From assembly GCF_001870435.1 (NCBI RefSeq), contig NZ_MDDR01000041.1, positions 1-64,000 on the forward strand: a stretch of 64,000 nt of DNA. The letters are read 5' to 3'. The position numbers and the translations under genes were made by a program. Of the stretch, positions 26,304 through 35,450 are shown piece by piece. Origin of the DNA: Pseudomonas costantinii. GTDB taxonomy: Bacteria; Pseudomonadota; Gammaproteobacteria; Pseudomonadales; Pseudomonadaceae. The notes beneath the pieces are model-generated. The model was not told the origin of the DNA. It ran no database searches and saw only the letters and a list, made by a program, of their open reading frames with translations. Every line of letters begins with the position of its first letter. Positions within the stretch are counted from its first letter, which is position 1.

Positions 26304-26527
26304 GTCAGAGATCCGATCCAGGCGGCTTGGGCTTTATGATCGGTACAGTAACAGCTTGTTCCGGTTGGAAAAAGGCTGTTGGAGGGACGGGCCAGAGGCT
26401 TGAGCCATGTGAAGATCAGATGTGGGAGCTGGCTGCCTGCGATACTAACGCCCCGGTGTTTCAGATGCGCCGAGGTGATGCTATCGCAGACGAGCCAGCT
26501 CCCACACAAGCCCGCTCACACATGGGG
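26304..26527. other. Intergenic spacer with REPIN, upstream of npp operon
   Basis: The 224-bp spacer separates the end of mltD (minus) from the start of the npp operon (minus). It must hold the npp promoter, and its middle is a REPIN (26421-26505). No promoter hexamers were convincing enough to mark. Confidence 0.5.
26421..26505. repeat. REPIN
   Basis: TGTGGGAGCTGGCTGCCTGCGATA is mirrored by an imperfect inverted copy (TATCGCAGACGAGCCAGCTCCCACA) about 35 bp further on. This is a doublet of REP sequences of the GTGGGAGC class. Confidence 0.85.
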
Positions 26528-27940
26528 TTATCTTGGCCCGGAAACCACCAGCATCTGCCCTGGCTTCAACGCCTGGCCAGTACGTGGGTTCCAGCGCTTG
26601 AGATGTTGCATCTCAACGTTGAAACGTTTGGCAACGATGTACAGCGAGTCGCCTTTCTTGACCTTGTATTGCACCGGCTTCTTGCTGTCGGCCTTGGCCA
26701 CCAGCTTGCGGGTGTCTTGCATCACCAGGGTCTGGCCGACCTTGAGTGCCTGGCCGTTGAGCTTGTTCCAGCGCTGCAGGTCATGCACATCGACCTTGTT
26801 CGCCTTGGCGATCATCGTGAGGTTATCGCCGGTCCTGACTTTGTAATTGCGGGTACGCCCAGCAACTCGCGTGGTCTCAACTTCGTCGAACACCTGCTTT
26901 TTGGGGCGCATGGCCAGCAATTCTTCAGGCTTCATCGTCGAAAGGGTGCTGGCGAGCAGTTGTGCCTTGGAACTCGGCACGAGCAAATGTTGGGGGCCGT
27001 CGAGGGTGGTGCGTTGTTTCAGGGCCGGGTTGAGCTGGAACAGTTCGTCTTCGTCGATTTCGGCCAGTGCGGCAACCCGTGACAGGTCCATGCTTTGCTT
27101 GACTTCAACCACTTCGAAGTACGGCTGGTTAGCGATCGGGCTCAGGTTGACGCCGTAGGCCTCGGGGGCCAGTACCACCTGGGACAGCGCCAGGAACTTG
27201 GGCACGTAGTCCTTGGTTTCCTGAGGCAGGGGCAGGTTCCAGTAGTCGGTTGGCAGGCCAAGTTTCTCGTTGCGCTCGATGGCCCGACTGACCGTGCCTT
27301 CGCCGGCGTTGTAGGCCGCCAGGGCCAGCAGCCAGTCGCCGTTGAACATGTCGTGCAAGCGGGTCAGGTAGTCCAGGGCGGCGGTGGTGGATGCGGTGAT
27401 GTCGCGGCGGCCGTCATAGGCACGGGTCTGGCGCAGGTTGAAGTAACGTCCGGTGGAGGGGATGAACTGCCACAAGCCAACCGCATCGCTGCGCGAGTAG
27501 GCCATTGGGTTGTAGGCACTTTCAATCACTGGCAGCAGCGCCAGCTCCAGGGGCATGTTGCGTTCTTCAAGGCGTTCGACGATGTAATGAATGTAGAGGC
27601 TGCCGCGTTCCCCGGCGTTCTCCAGGAAGGACGGGTTACTGGCGAACCACAAGCGCTGTTGCTCGATGCGCGGGTTGACGCCCAGGCCGTCCTGCAACTG
27701 AAAGCCCCGTCGCATGCGTTCCCAGACATCCTGGGGTACTTCGGGGTTGGACTTCTCGGATAGCCAAATAGGTTTTTGCTTGATCTTGGCGGCAAGATTG
27801 GGTTTGGGTTGCACGGTGGATTGTGCAGCGAAATTTGTCGATTGGCAGCCCGCCAGAGTCGCGGACACAGCCACCGCCACAGCTTGAGCCAGGCGGGTCA
27901 ATGCGTCTGAAGAGATGGATTTACGAATAGATGACGACAT
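26528..27940 (-). CDS. mltD: Membrane-bound lytic murein transglycosylase D
   Basis: The 470-aa lipoprotein has a lipobox ending at C32 (ATLAGC), a soluble-lytic-transglycosylase domain with catalytic E140 in LLPVIESAYNP and the LWQFIPSTGRYF and AAYNAGEGTV motifs, then two LysM peptidoglycan-binding repeats at the C-terminus (YKVRTGDNLTMIAKANK and YKVKKGDSLYIVAKRFN). It cleaves glycan strands to anhydro-muropeptides at the outer membrane. The start at 27940 is preferred over 27964 because it gives a compact signal sequence. It follows gloB in the same direction with 98 bp between. Confidence 0.92.
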   Translation of the reverse strand: MSSSIRKSISSDALTRLAQAVAVAVSATLAGCQSTNFAAQSTVQPKPNLAAKIKQKPIWLSEKSNPEVPQDVWERMRRGFQLQDGLGVNPRIEQQRLWFASNPSFLENAGERGSLYIHYIVERLEERNMPLELALLPVIESAYNPMAYSRSDAVGLWQFIPSTGRYFNLRQTRAYDGRRDITASTTAALDYLTRLHDMFNGDWLLALAAYNAGEGTVSRAIERNEKLGLPTDYWNLPLPQETKDYVPKFLALSQVVLAPEAYGVNLSPIANQPYFEVVEVKQSMDLSRVAALAEIDEDELFQLNPALKQRTTLDGPQHLLVPSSKAQLLASTLSTMKPEELLAMRPKKQVFDEVETTRVAGRTRNYKVRTGDNLTMIAKANKVDVHDLQRWNKLNGQALKVGQTLVMQDTRKLVAKADSKKPVQYKVKKGDSLYIVAKRFNVEMQHLKRWNPRTGQALKPGQMLVVSGPR

Positions 27941-28038
27941 TGGCTGGAAGTAAGTTCCGGGCAAAAATGTCGGGCGATTCTAGAAAGCGCTTTGGTTCCG
28001 GTCAACCATTCAGAAATTACGTATCAGATTGCGTCCTG

Positions 28039-28806
28039 TTAGAACTTATCTTTCCACGCCCTCAAGCTAGCAAACACCTCGGCCCCAGAGCGATTGTCAC
28101 GGCCGTTCCGTTCGTCCGCTTTTTGTTTAACGGATGTTTCGGCGGTGCGTAGAAAAGGGTTGGTGCGTTTTTCCAGGGCCAGGTTGGACGGCAGCGTCAT
28201 CTCGCCACGGGCCCTCAGGCGGTTGACGTTTTCCACCCGTTCGGCGATATCGGCGTTGTCCGGTTCGACAGCCTGGGCGAACTTGAGGTTACTTTGTGTG
28301 TACTCGTGGGTGCAGTACACCCGCGTGTCACCGGGCAGGGCCGCCAGGCGTTCCAGCGAGGTGTACATTTGTTCCGGCGTGCCCTCGAACAGGCGGCCGC
28401 AACCGGCGGCAAACAAGGTGTCGCCACAAAACAGCACGCCTTGGTGATAAAAAGCTATGTGGCCGAGGGTGTGGCCGGGCACCGTATAAGCGTCGAAATC
28501 CCGGCCTAGTACGGTGATGCGGTCATTATCGTTCAAGGCAACATCGCGCGCCGGGATCTTCTCGTTCGCCGGTCCGTAGACTTTAGCGCCTGTAACACTT
28601 TTCAGTTGCTCGACACCGCCGACATGATCATGGTGGTGATGGGTGATCAGAATGTCGCTGAGGGCCCATTCCGGGTTCAGCTTCAGCCAGGCCAATACGG
28701 GCGCAGCATCGCCGGGGTCGACCACGGCGCAGCGCTGGGTTTGAGGGTCTTGTAACAACCAGATGTAGTTGTCGGTGAAGGCGGGCAGGGCACTGATCTG
28801 TATCAT
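28039..28806 (-). CDS. gloB: Hydroxyacylglutathione hydrolase (glyoxalase II)
   Basis: The 255-aa product has the metallo-beta-lactamase motif THHHHDH (H56-H61) and further metal ligands in VPGHTLGHIAFY, FCGDTLFAAGCGR and YCTHEYT, all typical of GloB. It hydrolyses S-D-lactoylglutathione to D-lactate and glutathione in methylglyoxal detoxification. The ATG at 28806 begins MIQISALPAF as in the family; longer in-frame codons (to 28872) overlap the divergent methyltransferase promoter. Length is normal. Confidence 0.93.
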   Translation of the reverse strand: MIQISALPAFTDNYIWLLQDPQTQRCAVVDPGDAAPVLAWLKLNPEWALSDILITHHHHDHVGGVEQLKSVTGAKVYGPANEKIPARDVALNDNDRITVLGRDFDAYTVPGHTLGHIAFYHQGVLFCGDTLFAAGCGRLFEGTPEQMYTSLERLAALPGDTRVYCTHEYTQSNLKFAQAVEPDNADIAERVENVNRLRARGEMTLPSNLALEKRTNPFLRTAETSVKQKADERNGRDNRSGAEVFASLRAWKDKF

Positions 28807-28871
28807 TCTTCGATTCGCCAAGCTGAACACATTGGTGCATCTTAGAACGTCTAGGCGAGTTGGAGAATGCA

Positions 28872-29630
28872 ATGACTGATAAAGCGTTCGCCCAGGCCGA
28901 TCCTGAGTGGCTGGCTCTGATCAGCGCAGCCCGCGAATGGCTGTCCGGGCCGATCGGGCAATTTTTGCTGGATGAAGAACGGCGCATGCTCGAAGACGAG
29001 TTGGGACGGTTCTTCGGCGGCTACCTGGTGCATTACGGCCCGTCGGCCCAGACACCGCCTGCCGCGCCGCAGGTACAGCGCAATGTGCGCCTGGGCGCGC
29101 CGTTGCCGGGTGTGGAGATTGTCTGCGAGGAACAGGCCTGGCCGTTGAGCGAGCATGCCGCCGATGTGGTGGTGTTGCAGCATGGCCTGGATTTCTGTCT
29201 GTCGCCCCACGGCCTGCTGCGTGAAGCCGCCAGCAGTGTGCGCCCTGGTGGCCATTTGCTGATTGTCGGCATCAACCCTTGGAGCAGTTGGGGCTTGCGT
29301 CATTTGTTTGCCCATGACGGCTTGCGCCAGGCACGTTGCATCTCGCCTTCACGGGTGGGCGACTGGCTGAACCTGCTGGGCTTTGCGCTGGAGAAACGCC
29401 GCTTCGGGTGCTATCGTCCGCCGCTTGCGTCGACCCGCTGGCAAGGCCGCCTGGCCGGCTGGGAACGTCGGGCGGGTGCCTGGCAACTCTCGGGTGGCGG
29501 CTTCTATTTATTGGTTGCGCGCAAGATCGTGGTTGGGCTGCGGCCGGTGCGTCAGGTGCTGCGCCAGCCTATGGGTAAGCTGGTGCCCATGCCGATGGCC
29601 AAGGTCAACCGCAAGCAAAGCGAACCGTAA
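28872..29630 (+). CDS. Class I SAM-dependent methyltransferase-like protein
   Basis: The 252-aa product has a methyltransferase-like core: WPLSEHAADVVVLQHGLDFC and SVRPGGHLLIVGINPWSSWG, the acidic and post-motif regions of the class I fold. The canonical glycine-rich motif I is degenerate (GAPLPGVEIV), a feature of this Pseudomonas gloB-rnhA spacer gene. GGAG lies 6 bases before ATG 28872; a TTG 12 bases earlier is less likely. It diverges from gloB and is followed by rnhA. The substrate is unknown. Confidence 0.75.
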   Translation: MTDKAFAQADPEWLALISAAREWLSGPIGQFLLDEERRMLEDELGRFFGGYLVHYGPSAQTPPAAPQVQRNVRLGAPLPGVEIVCEEQAWPLSEHAADVVVLQHGLDFCLSPHGLLREAASSVRPGGHLLIVGINPWSSWGLRHLFAHDGLRQARCISPSRVGDWLNLLGFALEKRRFGCYRPPLASTRWQGRLAGWERRAGAWQLSGGGFYLLVARKIVVGLRPVRQVLRQPMGKLVPMPMAKVNRKQSEP

Positions 29631-29717
29631 ACCCCCTTTTAGATTTCAGGCCGAATCTTTTGGCCTCGGGATTCTGTCGGTCGATTACCGGCAAACCCGT
29701 TTTAATGGATGCAACCG

Positions 29718-30170
29718 ATGACCGATAGCGTAGAACTCTTCACTGATGGCGCCTGCAAGGGCAATCCTGGCCCTGGCGGCTGGGGCGCTTTGCTGGTGTG
29801 TAAAGGCGTGGAGAAGGAACTGTGGGGCGGCGAACCCAACACCACCAACAATCGCATGGAGCTGATGGGCGCCATTCGTGGCCTGGAAGAACTCAAGCGC
29901 CGGTGTGACGTGCTGCTGGTGACCGACTCGCAATATGTGATGAAGGGCATCAACGAGTGGATGGTCAACTGGAAGAAACGCGGTTGGAAAACCGCAGCCA
30001 AGGAGCCGGTCAAGAATGCCGACCTGTGGCAATTGCTCGATGAGCAATGCAATCGCCATAACATCACCTGGAAATGGGTGCGCGGGCACATAGGCCATCC
30101 CGGCAACGAACGCGCAGACCAACTGGCCAATCGTGGCGTGGATGATGTGCGTGGCTACAAGCAGAGCTAG
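29718..30170 (+). CDS. rnhA: Ribonuclease HI
   Basis: The 150-aa product has RNase HI catalytic residues at the same numbers as the E. coli enzyme: D10 (ELFTDGACKGNPGPGG), E48 (NNRMELMGAI) and D70 (LLVTDSQYV), with the late HxGHPGNERADQLA region (VRGHIGHPGNERADQLA). It degrades the RNA strand of RNA-DNA hybrids. ATG 29718 is chosen because it gives the family N-terminus; an ATG at 29709 is three codons upstream. Its stop abuts the convergent phosphodiesterase gene. Confidence 0.95.
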   Translation: MTDSVELFTDGACKGNPGPGGWGALLVCKGVEKELWGGEPNTTNNRMELMGAIRGLEELKRRCDVLLVTDSQYVMKGINEWMVNWKKRGWKTAAKEPVKNADLWQLLDEQCNRHNITWKWVRGHIGHPGNERADQLANRGVDDVRGYKQS

Positions 30171-31121
30171 TTAATTACACCGCAGCGGCCGCTCGAGCCG
30201 CTGCTTTACATCCCGCATCGTGCGCGGTGAATCAACCAGTACCGCATCGACCTTAAGGCAGGCAGCGGCCCGGTAATCGGCTTCGCTGTTGATTCCAATC
30301 GCCAGAATCTTCAACTCGCCCTTCGATTGGAAGCAGTCGACGGCCTGAGGTGTCCATAATTTGGCAGTCACCGGCGAACGCGCTTCACCCAGGGTGAAGG
30401 TTTCCACCAGTTCGACTTTACGTTGATATTCAAACGCCACCCAACTGCCGGCTTGCGGGGCTGGGTTACAGCTGTGTGCCAGGGCGACATTTGCCAAGCG
30501 ATTTCGGGTGTCATCCCGGGACTCGAACAGGCGGGCCTGAGGGTACTGAGTAAACGCCTGCTGGTAGCGGGCATCGGTGGAGTAGATCAGCACCCGCCCC
30601 CAGGCGTGGTTTTGCTCCAGCACCCGCGCGACAGCCTTGGCCTGAGGGGCGGCAGGCAACGCTTTCATGTCAAGGATGATCGGGGTTGTGGCTGGAATCA
30701 CTGCCAGTGCCTGTTGCAATGAGGGTAGCGATACTGCCTGGGTGCGATAGGGATACGTCACTTGGCCATCGACTGCTGTTTGTTTGAACTGCCATCCGGC
30801 ATTCAGTTGTTGCAACTGGGCCCATGTTTTTTCGATCACAGAGCCCGCGCCCTGAGTATTGGCACTCAAATCGGTGGGCCGATACAGCACGGGGACATCG
30901 TCACGGCTCAGTTGCACGGTAAGCCAGAGCATGTCGACGTTATTGCGCAGGGCATTGTCGATAGCCAGCAGCGTATTTTCCGGAAAGTCCGCCGTGCCGC
31001 CTCGGTGCGCCACGATCAGTGGTAGACGCTCGCCCGAGGTGTCGGGCGCGGGCAGGGACACGCACCCACCCAGAAGGAGGCTGGTGATCAGCAGCGCGCT
31101 GGCATATCGAGCTTCAATCAT
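30171..31121 (-). CDS. Glycerophosphodiester phosphodiesterase-family lipoprotein
   Basis: The 316-aa product has a lipoprotein signal (LLITSLLLGGC, lipobox Cys about residue 20), then a GDPD TIM-barrel start LIVAHRGGTADFPENTLLAIDNAL with the HR and EN motif residues. The usual E-x-D metal pair after the first strand is replaced by MLWLTVQLSRDDVP. It may therefore hydrolyse poorly or bind a different phosphodiester. Together with the DUF2388 gene it separates rnhA from dnaQ, which I recall being adjacent in P. aeruginosa. Confidence 0.78.
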   Translation of the reverse strand: MIEARYASALLITSLLLGGCVSLPAPDTSGERLPLIVAHRGGTADFPENTLLAIDNALRNNVDMLWLTVQLSRDDVPVLYRPTDLSANTQGAGSVIEKTWAQLQQLNAGWQFKQTAVDGQVTYPYRTQAVSLPSLQQALAVIPATTPIILDMKALPAAPQAKAVARVLEQNHAWGRVLIYSTDARYQQAFTQYPQARLFESRDDTRNRLANVALAHSCNPAPQAGSWVAFEYQRKVELVETFTLGEARSPVTAKLWTPQAVDCFQSKGELKILAIGINSEADYRAAACLKVDAVLVDSPRTMRDVKQRLERPLRCN

Positions 31122-31186
31122 CGGGCGCTCTCAGGAAAAATGGCGTAATGACTGATCTGATCAAAAAACTCAGTGATCGACCTCGG

Positions 31187-31492
31187 TCACAGTACGAGGA
31201 TTGCACGAGCGAGTTGGTCGTCCGTGCACTGCAAGTCTACCCGTGCGCGGCGGATGTGTTGGAACGCTGACTCAAGCTGCGCGCCGCGTATTCTACCTTG
31301 GCTTGCGACAAATGATGCAGCATCGGCCTTGGCCTCCAGCACGATCTTATCGTCCTTGAAGCTGCTGCTGGTGCCTTTGGTGGCGCTCATCGACAGGCTG
31401 ACCAGAGCATCGGTCGTCATGACGAAACTGGTGGCCTGTGCACTTGCGGCGCTGAGCAGGCACAGTGTAAGCAGCCATTTAATGTTACGCAT
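31187..31492 (-). CDS. DUF2388-family exported protein
   Basis: The 101-aa product has a signal peptide (WLLTLCLLSAASAQA) followed by the DUF2388 pattern TSFVMTTDALVSLSMSATK, SSFKDDKIVLEAKADAASFV and GAQLESAFQHIRR. Members are small secreted Pseudomonas proteins of unknown function, sometimes found as several paralogues. It sits 65 bp from the phosphodiesterase gene and diverges from dnaQ. Confidence 0.8.
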   Translation of the reverse strand: MRNIKWLLTLCLLSAASAQATSFVMTTDALVSLSMSATKGTSSSFKDDKIVLEAKADAASFVASQGRIRGAQLESAFQHIRRARVDLQCTDDQLARAILVL

Positions 31493-31687
31493 GAGTCTGA
31501 ATATTCCGCATCAAGGAGAGGCGCGCAGGCTAGCAACGACACGTGCAATAAACTGCGGCAGGTTTGCTAAAGCTTGTAAAAAACTGTGGGTGTGCGCCCG
31601 TGGATTTGCGCCGTGGGTCGTTTCGATGGGAAGGCGTGTTAATATCCGCCCCTTGAAATGCACCGAACCGTTGAGAGCTGAGCCCTG

Positions 31688-32434
31688 ATGGCCATCCGAT
31701 CTGTTGTACTCGATACCGAAACCACCGGCATGCCGGTGACCGATGGCCACCGGATCATTGAAATCGGTTGTGTGGAGTTGATGGGTCGTCGCCTCACGGG
31801 TCGCCACTTCCACGTCTACCTGCAACCGGACCGTGACAGTGATGAAGGCGCGATTGGCGTCCACGGCATCACCGACGAATTCCTCAAGGGCAAGCCGCGC
31901 TTTGCCGAAGTGGCCGATGAGTTTTTCGAGTTCATCAACGGCGCCCAACTGATCATCCATAACGCGGCGTTCGACGTCGGCTTCATCAATAACGAATTTG
32001 CCCTGATGGGGCAGACGGACCGTGCGGATATCTCCCAGCACTGTTCGATCCTCGATACCTTGATGATGGCCCGTGAGCGTCACCCGGGCCAGCGCAACAG
32101 CCTCGATGCCTTGTGCAAACGTTATGGTGTCGACAACTCCGGCCGTGAACTGCACGGCGCCTTGCTCGACTCCGAGATTCTGGCTGACGTTTACCTGACC
32201 ATGACCGGCGGGCAAACCAGCCTGTCCCTGGCCGGTAACGCCTCCGATGGCAGCGGCTCGGCGGAAGGCTCGGGTAACCGGGCTTCGGAAATTCGCCGCT
32301 TGCCGGCTGATCGCAAGCCCAGCGCCATTATCCGTGCCAGCGAGCAGGATATGGTTGAACATGCGCAACGGTTGGAAGCCATTGCCAAGTCGGCGGGTGC
32401 GCCAGCGTTGTGGTCGCAACTGACGCAGCAGTAA
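31688..32434 (+). CDS. dnaQ: DNA polymerase III epsilon subunit (3'-5' exonuclease)
   Basis: The 248-aa product has the DEDDh exonuclease motifs: D9 and E11 in VVLDTETTGM, D in IIHNAAFDVGFINNEF, and H/D in RELHGALLDSEILADVY. A C-terminal tail that binds the polymerase alpha subunit follows a serine/glycine-rich linker (residues ~185-200). It proofreads during replication. The spacer of 195 bp upstream diverges from the DUF2388 gene. Confidence 0.95.
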   Translation: MAIRSVVLDTETTGMPVTDGHRIIEIGCVELMGRRLTGRHFHVYLQPDRDSDEGAIGVHGITDEFLKGKPRFAEVADEFFEFINGAQLIIHNAAFDVGFINNEFALMGQTDRADISQHCSILDTLMMARERHPGQRNSLDALCKRYGVDNSGRELHGALLDSEILADVYLTMTGGQTSLSLAGNASDGSGSAEGSGNRASEIRRLPADRKPSAIIRASEQDMVEHAQRLEAIAKSAGAPALWSQLTQQ

Positions 32435-32457
32435 CCACGGCCGAACACGATCAAATT

Positions 32458-32514
32458 GTCGCGATAGCGGTGTGTCAGTTATTACCGTTATCGTCGGCAC
32501 GCCAGCTCCCACAG
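32458..32514. repeat. Degenerate REP pair
   Basis: GTCGCGATAGCGGTG and CGGCACGCCAGCTCCCACA are diverged halves of a REPIN in the dnaQ-ldcA spacer. The left half has lost its GTGGGAGC core. Confidence 0.65.
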
Positions 32515-32604
32515 TTGACCTACAGCGTTTTCAACATCTTCATTCGCGTCATTCCATCCCAGCTTCTACCCTTGAGTGCATAGCCCTGCGGACTACAAGC
32601 ACTC

Positions 32605-34860
32605 ATGTACAAAGACCTGAAGTTCCCCGTTCTGATCGTGCACCGCGACATCAAGGCCGACACCGTTGCCGGTGATCGGGTCCGAGGCATTGCCAAAGAG
32701 TTGGAACAAGAGGGCTTCAGTATTTTTTCTGCTGTGGACTACGCCGAAGGCCGGCTGGTGGCATCTACCCATCATGGCCTCGCGTGCATGCTGATCGCCG
32801 CTGAGGGCGCCGGAGAAAACACCCATCTGCTGCAAAACATGGTCGAGTTGATCCGCCTGGCACGGGTGAGGGCGCCCAACCTGCCGATCTTCGCCCTGGG
32901 CGAGCAAGTCACCCTGGAAAACGCTCCGGCCGATGCGATGAGCGAGCTTAATCAACTGCGCGGCATTCTCTATCTGTTCGAAGACACCGTGCCGTTTCTG
33001 GCCAGGCAAGTCGCTCGCGCCGCTCGATCCTATCTCGACGGCTTGTTGCCGCCGTTCTTCAAAGCGCTGGTGCAGCACACCGCCGACTCCAATTACTCCT
33101 GGCACACTCCTGGCCATGGCGGCGGCGTGGCCTATCGCAAAAGCCCGGTGGGGCAGGCATTTCATCAGTTTTTTGGGGAAAACACCCTGCGTTCGGACTT
33201 GTCGGTTTCAGTGCCCGAGCTGGGCTCGCTGCTCGATCACACCGGGCCGTTGGCGGAGGCCGAAGCCCGTGCCGCGCGCAACTTTGGCGCCGATCACACG
33301 TTCTTCGTGATCAATGGGACGTCGACCGCCAACAAGATCGTCTGGCACTCCATGGTCGGCCGCGATGACTTGGTGCTGGTGGACCGCAACTGTCATAAGT
33401 CAGTGTTGCATTCGATCATCATGACCGGGGCTATCCCGCTGTACCTGTGCCCGGAGCGTAACGAGCTGGGCATCATCGGGCCGATTCCCTTGAGCGAATT
33501 CAGCCCTGAGTCGATCCGCGCCAAGATCGAAGCCAGCCCCTTGACCCGTGGTCGGTCACCGAAAGTGAAGATGGCGGTGGTCACCAATTCAACTTACGAC
33601 GGGCTGTGCTACAACGCCGAGCTGATCAAGCAACAATTGGGTAACAGTGTCGAGGTGTTGCACTTTGACGAAGCCTGGTACGCCTATGCGGCGTTTCACG
33701 AGTTCTTCGCCGGGCGCTATGGCATGGGCACCTCGCGCACTCCTGACAGCCCACTGGTATTCACCACACACTCGACCCACAAGTTGCTGGCGGCGTTCAG
33801 TCAGGCTTCGATGATTCATGTGCAGGATGGCGGAGCGCGGCAATTGGACCGCGACCGTTTCAACGAAGCGTTCATGATGCATATCTCGACCTCGCCGCAA
33901 TACAGCATCATCGCCTCGCTGGACGTGGCCTCGGCGATGATGGAAGGCCCGGCCGGGCGTTCGCTGTTGCAGGAAATGTTCGACGAGGCCCTGAGTTTTC
34001 GCCGAGCCCTGGCCAACTTGCGCCAGCATATCGCCGCTGAAGATTGGTGGTTTTCCATCTGGCAGCCGCCCTCGGTCGCAGGTATCGACCGGGTCGCCAC
34101 CGCGGATTGGCTGCTGCAGCCTGAGGATGACTGGCATGGCTTTGGTGATGTGGCCGAAGATTACGTGCTGCTCGACCCGATCAAGGTGACGTTGGTGATG
34201 CCTGGCCTTAACGCCGGTGGCGCCTTGAGCGAGTGTGGCATTCCCGCTGCGGTGGTGAGTAAGTTTCTCTGGGAGCGCGGGTTGGTGGTGGAAAAGACCG
34301 GGTTGTATTCCTTTCTCGTGCTGTTCTCCATGGGGATCACCAAAGGCAAATGGAGTACCTTGCTCACCGAGTTGCTGGAGTTCAAGCGCAGCTACGATGC
34401 CAATGTCAGCCTGGCCAGTTGTTTGCCATCGGTATTTGCCCAAGGCCCTGTACGCTATCAAGGCCTGGGGTTGCGCGACCTGTGCGACCAATTGCACGGT
34501 TGCTATCGCAGCAATGCCACCGCCAAACACCTCAAGCGCATGTACACGGTCTTGCCGGAAATCGCGATGAAACCGGCCGACGCCTACGACCAATTGGTGA
34601 GAGGGGAAGTGGAGGCGGTATCGATTGACGCCTTGCCAGGGCGCATCGCAGCCGTGATGCTAGTGCCTTATCCGCCGGGCATTCCGTTGATCATGCCCGG
34701 CGAGCGCTTTACCGAGTCGACGCGATCGATCATCGACTACCTGGCGTTTGCTCGTACGTTCGATAGCAGTTTCCCCGGTTTTGTCGCCGATGTTCATGGA
34801 TTGCAGCACGAAGACGACGGCAGTGGTCGTTGTTACACCGTCGATTGCATCAAAGGTTAA
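32605..34860 (+). CDS. ldcA: Lysine/arginine/ornithine decarboxylase (LdcA-type)
   Basis: The 751-aa product is a fold-type I PLP decarboxylase with an N-terminal response-regulator-like wing domain (residues 1-130), the core motif YSWHTPGHGGGVAYRKSP, and the PLP lysine K393 in FTTHSTHKLLAAFSQASM. It matches the inducible Adi/Cad/Ldc type. The P. aeruginosa homologue LdcA makes cadaverine from lysine under arginine control. Which amino acid is used here cannot be proved by eye. It follows dnaQ as in P. aeruginosa. Confidence 0.88.
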   Translation: MYKDLKFPVLIVHRDIKADTVAGDRVRGIAKELEQEGFSIFSAVDYAEGRLVASTHHGLACMLIAAEGAGENTHLLQNMVELIRLARVRAPNLPIFALGEQVTLENAPADAMSELNQLRGILYLFEDTVPFLARQVARAARSYLDGLLPPFFKALVQHTADSNYSWHTPGHGGGVAYRKSPVGQAFHQFFGENTLRSDLSVSVPELGSLLDHTGPLAEAEARAARNFGADHTFFVINGTSTANKIVWHSMVGRDDLVLVDRNCHKSVLHSIIMTGAIPLYLCPERNELGIIGPIPLSEFSPESIRAKIEASPLTRGRSPKVKMAVVTNSTYDGLCYNAELIKQQLGNSVEVLHFDEAWYAYAAFHEFFAGRYGMGTSRTPDSPLVFTTHSTHKLLAAFSQASMIHVQDGGARQLDRDRFNEAFMMHISTSPQYSIIASLDVASAMMEGPAGRSLLQEMFDEALSFRRALANLRQHIAAEDWWFSIWQPPSVAGIDRVATADWLLQPEDDWHGFGDVAEDYVLLDPIKVTLVMPGLNAGGALSECGIPAAVVSKFLWERGLVVEKTGLYSFLVLFSMGITKGKWSTLLTELLEFKRSYDANVSLASCLPSVFAQGPVRYQGLGLRDLCDQLHGCYRSNATAKHLKRMYTVLPEIAMKPADAYDQLVRGEVEAVSIDALPGRIAAVMLVPYPPGIPLIMPGERFTESTRSIIDYLAFARTFDSSFPGFVADVHGLQHEDDGSGRCYTVDCIKG

Positions 34861-34868
34861 GGAAGGTT

Positions 34869-35450
34869 ATGCAAGCTGTAATGAACCCGAAGTATCCGGG
34901 GCTCAGTGTACGGGTCGCCGACGAGGGCTTTGATGCCTATGTGTGGGGCAATGATTTCAGTTTTGAGGTCAGTGCCTACGGCGTGCCGGAGATAGGTAAG
35001 CCCGTCGATCAATGGGCCGTGGAGCGCATCGTGCCGTACCGCAAGTGTTATGGCATCGACCCGGAGGAGTTCGCCAGTTTTCGCGATGCGCCTGACAGCG
35101 CGATTTTTATGGCGTACCTCGATGATCGTCCGGTGGGGCATATTGTGGTCAGCACCAATTGGAATGGCTTTGCCCATGTCGATGAGCTGGCGGTGGCCTT
35201 GCCCGGGCGCCGTCACGGCGTAGCCAAGGCATTGCTGGATGTGGCGCAGTTCTGGAGTCGCAAGAAAAACCTGCCGGGTATGATGCTGGAAACCCAGAAC
35301 AACAACCTCGGTGCCTGCCGCCTGTATGAGCGTTGCGGGTATGTGATGGGCGGGATCGATCAACTGCGTTATCGCGGGATTGATCCGCAAACCCGCGAAG
35401 TGGCGATTTTCTGGTATCGGTTGTTCAAGACGGAAGTCGAGCAGCCCTAA
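34869..35450 (+). CDS. GNAT-family N-acetyltransferase
   Basis: The 193-aa product has a GNAT domain in its second half: IFMAYLDDRPVGHIVV, HVDELAVALPGRRHGVAKALLD (acetyl-CoA binding) and NNLGACRLYERCGYVMGG. AAGGAAGG directly precedes ATG 34869, 8 bp after ldcA stops, so both are probably co-transcribed. It may acetylate a polyamine such as cadaverine, but that is only a context guess. Its last four bases overlap the convergent LysR gene. Confidence 0.82.
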   Translation: MQAVMNPKYPGLSVRVADEGFDAYVWGNDFSFEVSAYGVPEIGKPVDQWAVERIVPYRKCYGIDPEEFASFRDAPDSAIFMAYLDDRPVGHIVVSTNWNGFAHVDELAVALPGRRHGVAKALLDVAQFWSRKKNLPGMMLETQNNNLGACRLYERCGYVMGGIDQLRYRGIDPQTREVAIFWYRLFKTEVEQP

